Positions 63,285 to 64,000 of a DNA stretch of 64,000 nt are shown in pieces. Both the position numbers and the translations under genes were made by a program. The stretch is from Streptomyces sp. GQFP. Its GTDB lineage: Bacteria > Actinomycetota > Actinomycetes > Streptomycetales > Streptomycetaceae. Every line of letters starts with the position of its first letter. The first letter of the stretch is position 1. The notes beneath the pieces are model-generated. The model had not been told where the DNA came from, did not search any database, and saw nothing but the letters and a program-made list of their open reading frames with translations. The stretch spans positions 2,108,001-2,172,000 of the forward strand of contig NZ_CP089312.1 in NCBI RefSeq assembly GCF_021545335.1, in the 5' to 3' direction.

Positions 63285-64000
63285 ATGACCACTGGACTCA
63301 ACGGCCGCAGCGTCATCGTCACCGGCGCAGGATCGGGCATCGGCCGGGCCACCGCACTGGCCTTCGCGGCGGAGGGCGCCCGCGTCGTGGTCGCCGATCT
63401 CAACGCCGACGGCGCCGCCACGACCGTCAAGGAGATCGAGGAGGCCGGCGGCACGGCGGTGGCCGTGATCGGCGACCTGAGCGAGCAGACCGTCGTCGAC
63501 GAGGTGGTCGCCACGACGGTGGAGCGCTTCGGCGGGGTGGACGCGCTGGTGAACAACGCGGGGATCATGGACAGCATGTCGGCGGCGGCGGACGTCAGCG
63601 ACGCCGAGTGGGAGCGCGTCATCCGCATCAACCTGACCGCTCCGTTCCTGCTCACCCGGGCCGTCCTGCCGCACATGCTCGAGGCGGGCAAGGGTGCCAT
63701 CGTGAGCACCGCCTCCGAGGCGGGCCTGCGCGGCAGCGCCGCGGGAACCGCGTACACCGCCTCCAAGCACGGCATCGTGGGCCTCACGAAGTCCCTCGCC
63801 GTGATGTACCGGAACCAGGGCATCCGCGCCAACGCCATCGCCCCGGGCGGCACACGGACCGGCATGGTCCCGGCGGTCGACCAGGAGGCGCACGGACCGT
63901 CGGTGCTCTTCCCGTACATGGGCAACATCGGCCGGGTGGCCGAGCCCGAGGAGCAGGCCGCCGCGATCGTGTTCCTCGCCTCGGACGCGGCCAGCAACAT
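63285..64000 (+). CDS. Short-chain dehydrogenase/reductase, 5' part (3' end outside window)
   Basis: The first 238 residues of a classical SDR. The cofactor motif TGAGSGIG is at residues 13-20, NNAGI near 90, the catalytic Ser in IVSTASEAGLRG, Tyr157 and Lys161 in YTASKHG, and IRANAIAPGGTRT follows. The frame is still open at the window edge, within the last helix before the usual C-terminus. A D-residue after the Rossmann strand (VVVADLN) suggests NAD preference. GGAG lies six bases before the ATG. Probably controlled by the divergent TetR. Confidence 0.9.
   Translation, partial: MTTGLNGRSVIVTGAGSGIGRATALAFAAEGARVVVADLNADGAATTVKEIEEAGGTAVAVIGDLSEQTVVDEVVATTVERFGGVDALVNNAGIMDSMSAAADVSDAEWERVIRINLTAPFLLTRAVLPHMLEAGKGAIVSTASEAGLRGSAAGTAYTASKHGIVGLTKSLAVMYRNQGIRANAIAPGGTRTGMVPAVDQEAHGPSVLFPYMGNIGRVAEPEEQAAAIVFLASDAASN

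Noticed and set aside
62436..63893. TetR frame extended to 63893, across the divergent SDR gene
   Set aside because: The extension overlaps a clear SDR gene and its operator; TetR homology starts only after the ATG at 63173.

Overview
The window is chromosomal DNA from a Streptomyces or very close relative. The evidence is very high GC content with strong third-position GC bias, frequent GTG starts and 4-bp ATGA/GTGA gene overlaps, and lineage-typical families: a SsgA-like sporulation protein, a WhiB-like protein, a large LuxR/AAA (LAL) regulator, a SpoIIE phosphatase with an ATPase domain, a SepF paralogue, DUF5999, DUF6099, DUF6299 and DUF6415. No rRNA, tRNA or CRISPR array was recognised. 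The window opens inside one short-chain dehydrogenase (SDR) gene and closes inside another.

Layout. 0-6 kb: SDR tail, DUF4236 protein, an XRE-MurA-like fusion, a SsgA-like protein, a sugar module (ROK kinase plus sugar-porter MFS) and a WhiB-like gene coupled to the transporter. 6-14 kb: LAL regulator, DUF4142 protein, MarR, an orphan LanC-like protein and a SpoIIE-type phosphatase. 14-22 kb: a compact minus-strand trans-4-hydroxy-L-proline catabolic operon (two FAD subunits and one [2Fe-2S] subunit of a D-hydroxyproline dehydrogenase, DapA-family deaminase, 4-hydroxyproline epimerase, GntR regulator), divergent from a Xaa-Pro aminopeptidase. 22-33 kb: genes matching the aerobic CoA-dependent 2-aminobenzoate (anthranilate) pathway (CoA ligase, acyl-CoA dehydrogenase, RidA, bifunctional flavin monooxygenase/reductase, enoyl-CoA hydratase, PaaX regulator), with a cysC-cysD-cysN sulfate-activation operon embedded in the middle.

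33-43 kb: an HATPase regulator, an arginine deiminase pair (arcA plus ornithine carbamoyltransferase), an SPFH-protein/NAD-kinase-like gene pair, and a Pnkp-Hen1 RNA repair operon. 43-48 kb: an accessory patch with an F420-type oxidoreductase, a TTG-start micro-ORF, a broken PIN-domain gene, an XRE/TPR regulator, DUF6415 and a small Cys protein, and a frameshifted serine-recombinase remnant. 48-51 kb: DUF6099, MazG-like hydrolase, AAA ATPase and SepF-like protein. 51-55 kb: a single-polypeptide assimilatory nitrate reductase with a CysJ-like reductase fused to it, preceded by a plausible GlnR box. 55-64 kb: polytopic membrane proteins, a YceI/MarR divergent pair, an ECF sigma factor beside a Met/Asp/His-rich membrane protein, a TIGR01777-type epimerase and a divergent TetR/SDR pair.

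Two dispersed repeat families run through the window. One (five copies) is a short GC-rich element sharing a GGGGCGCGG core and a GCGACCAGCC core. Two of its copies lie inside the translated N-termini of two unrelated flavoproteins. The other (two copies of about 200-260 bp) is a composite inverted repeat between convergent genes. Several genes also carry in-frame simple repeats. Functional calls rest on motif recognition by eye; no database search was run.
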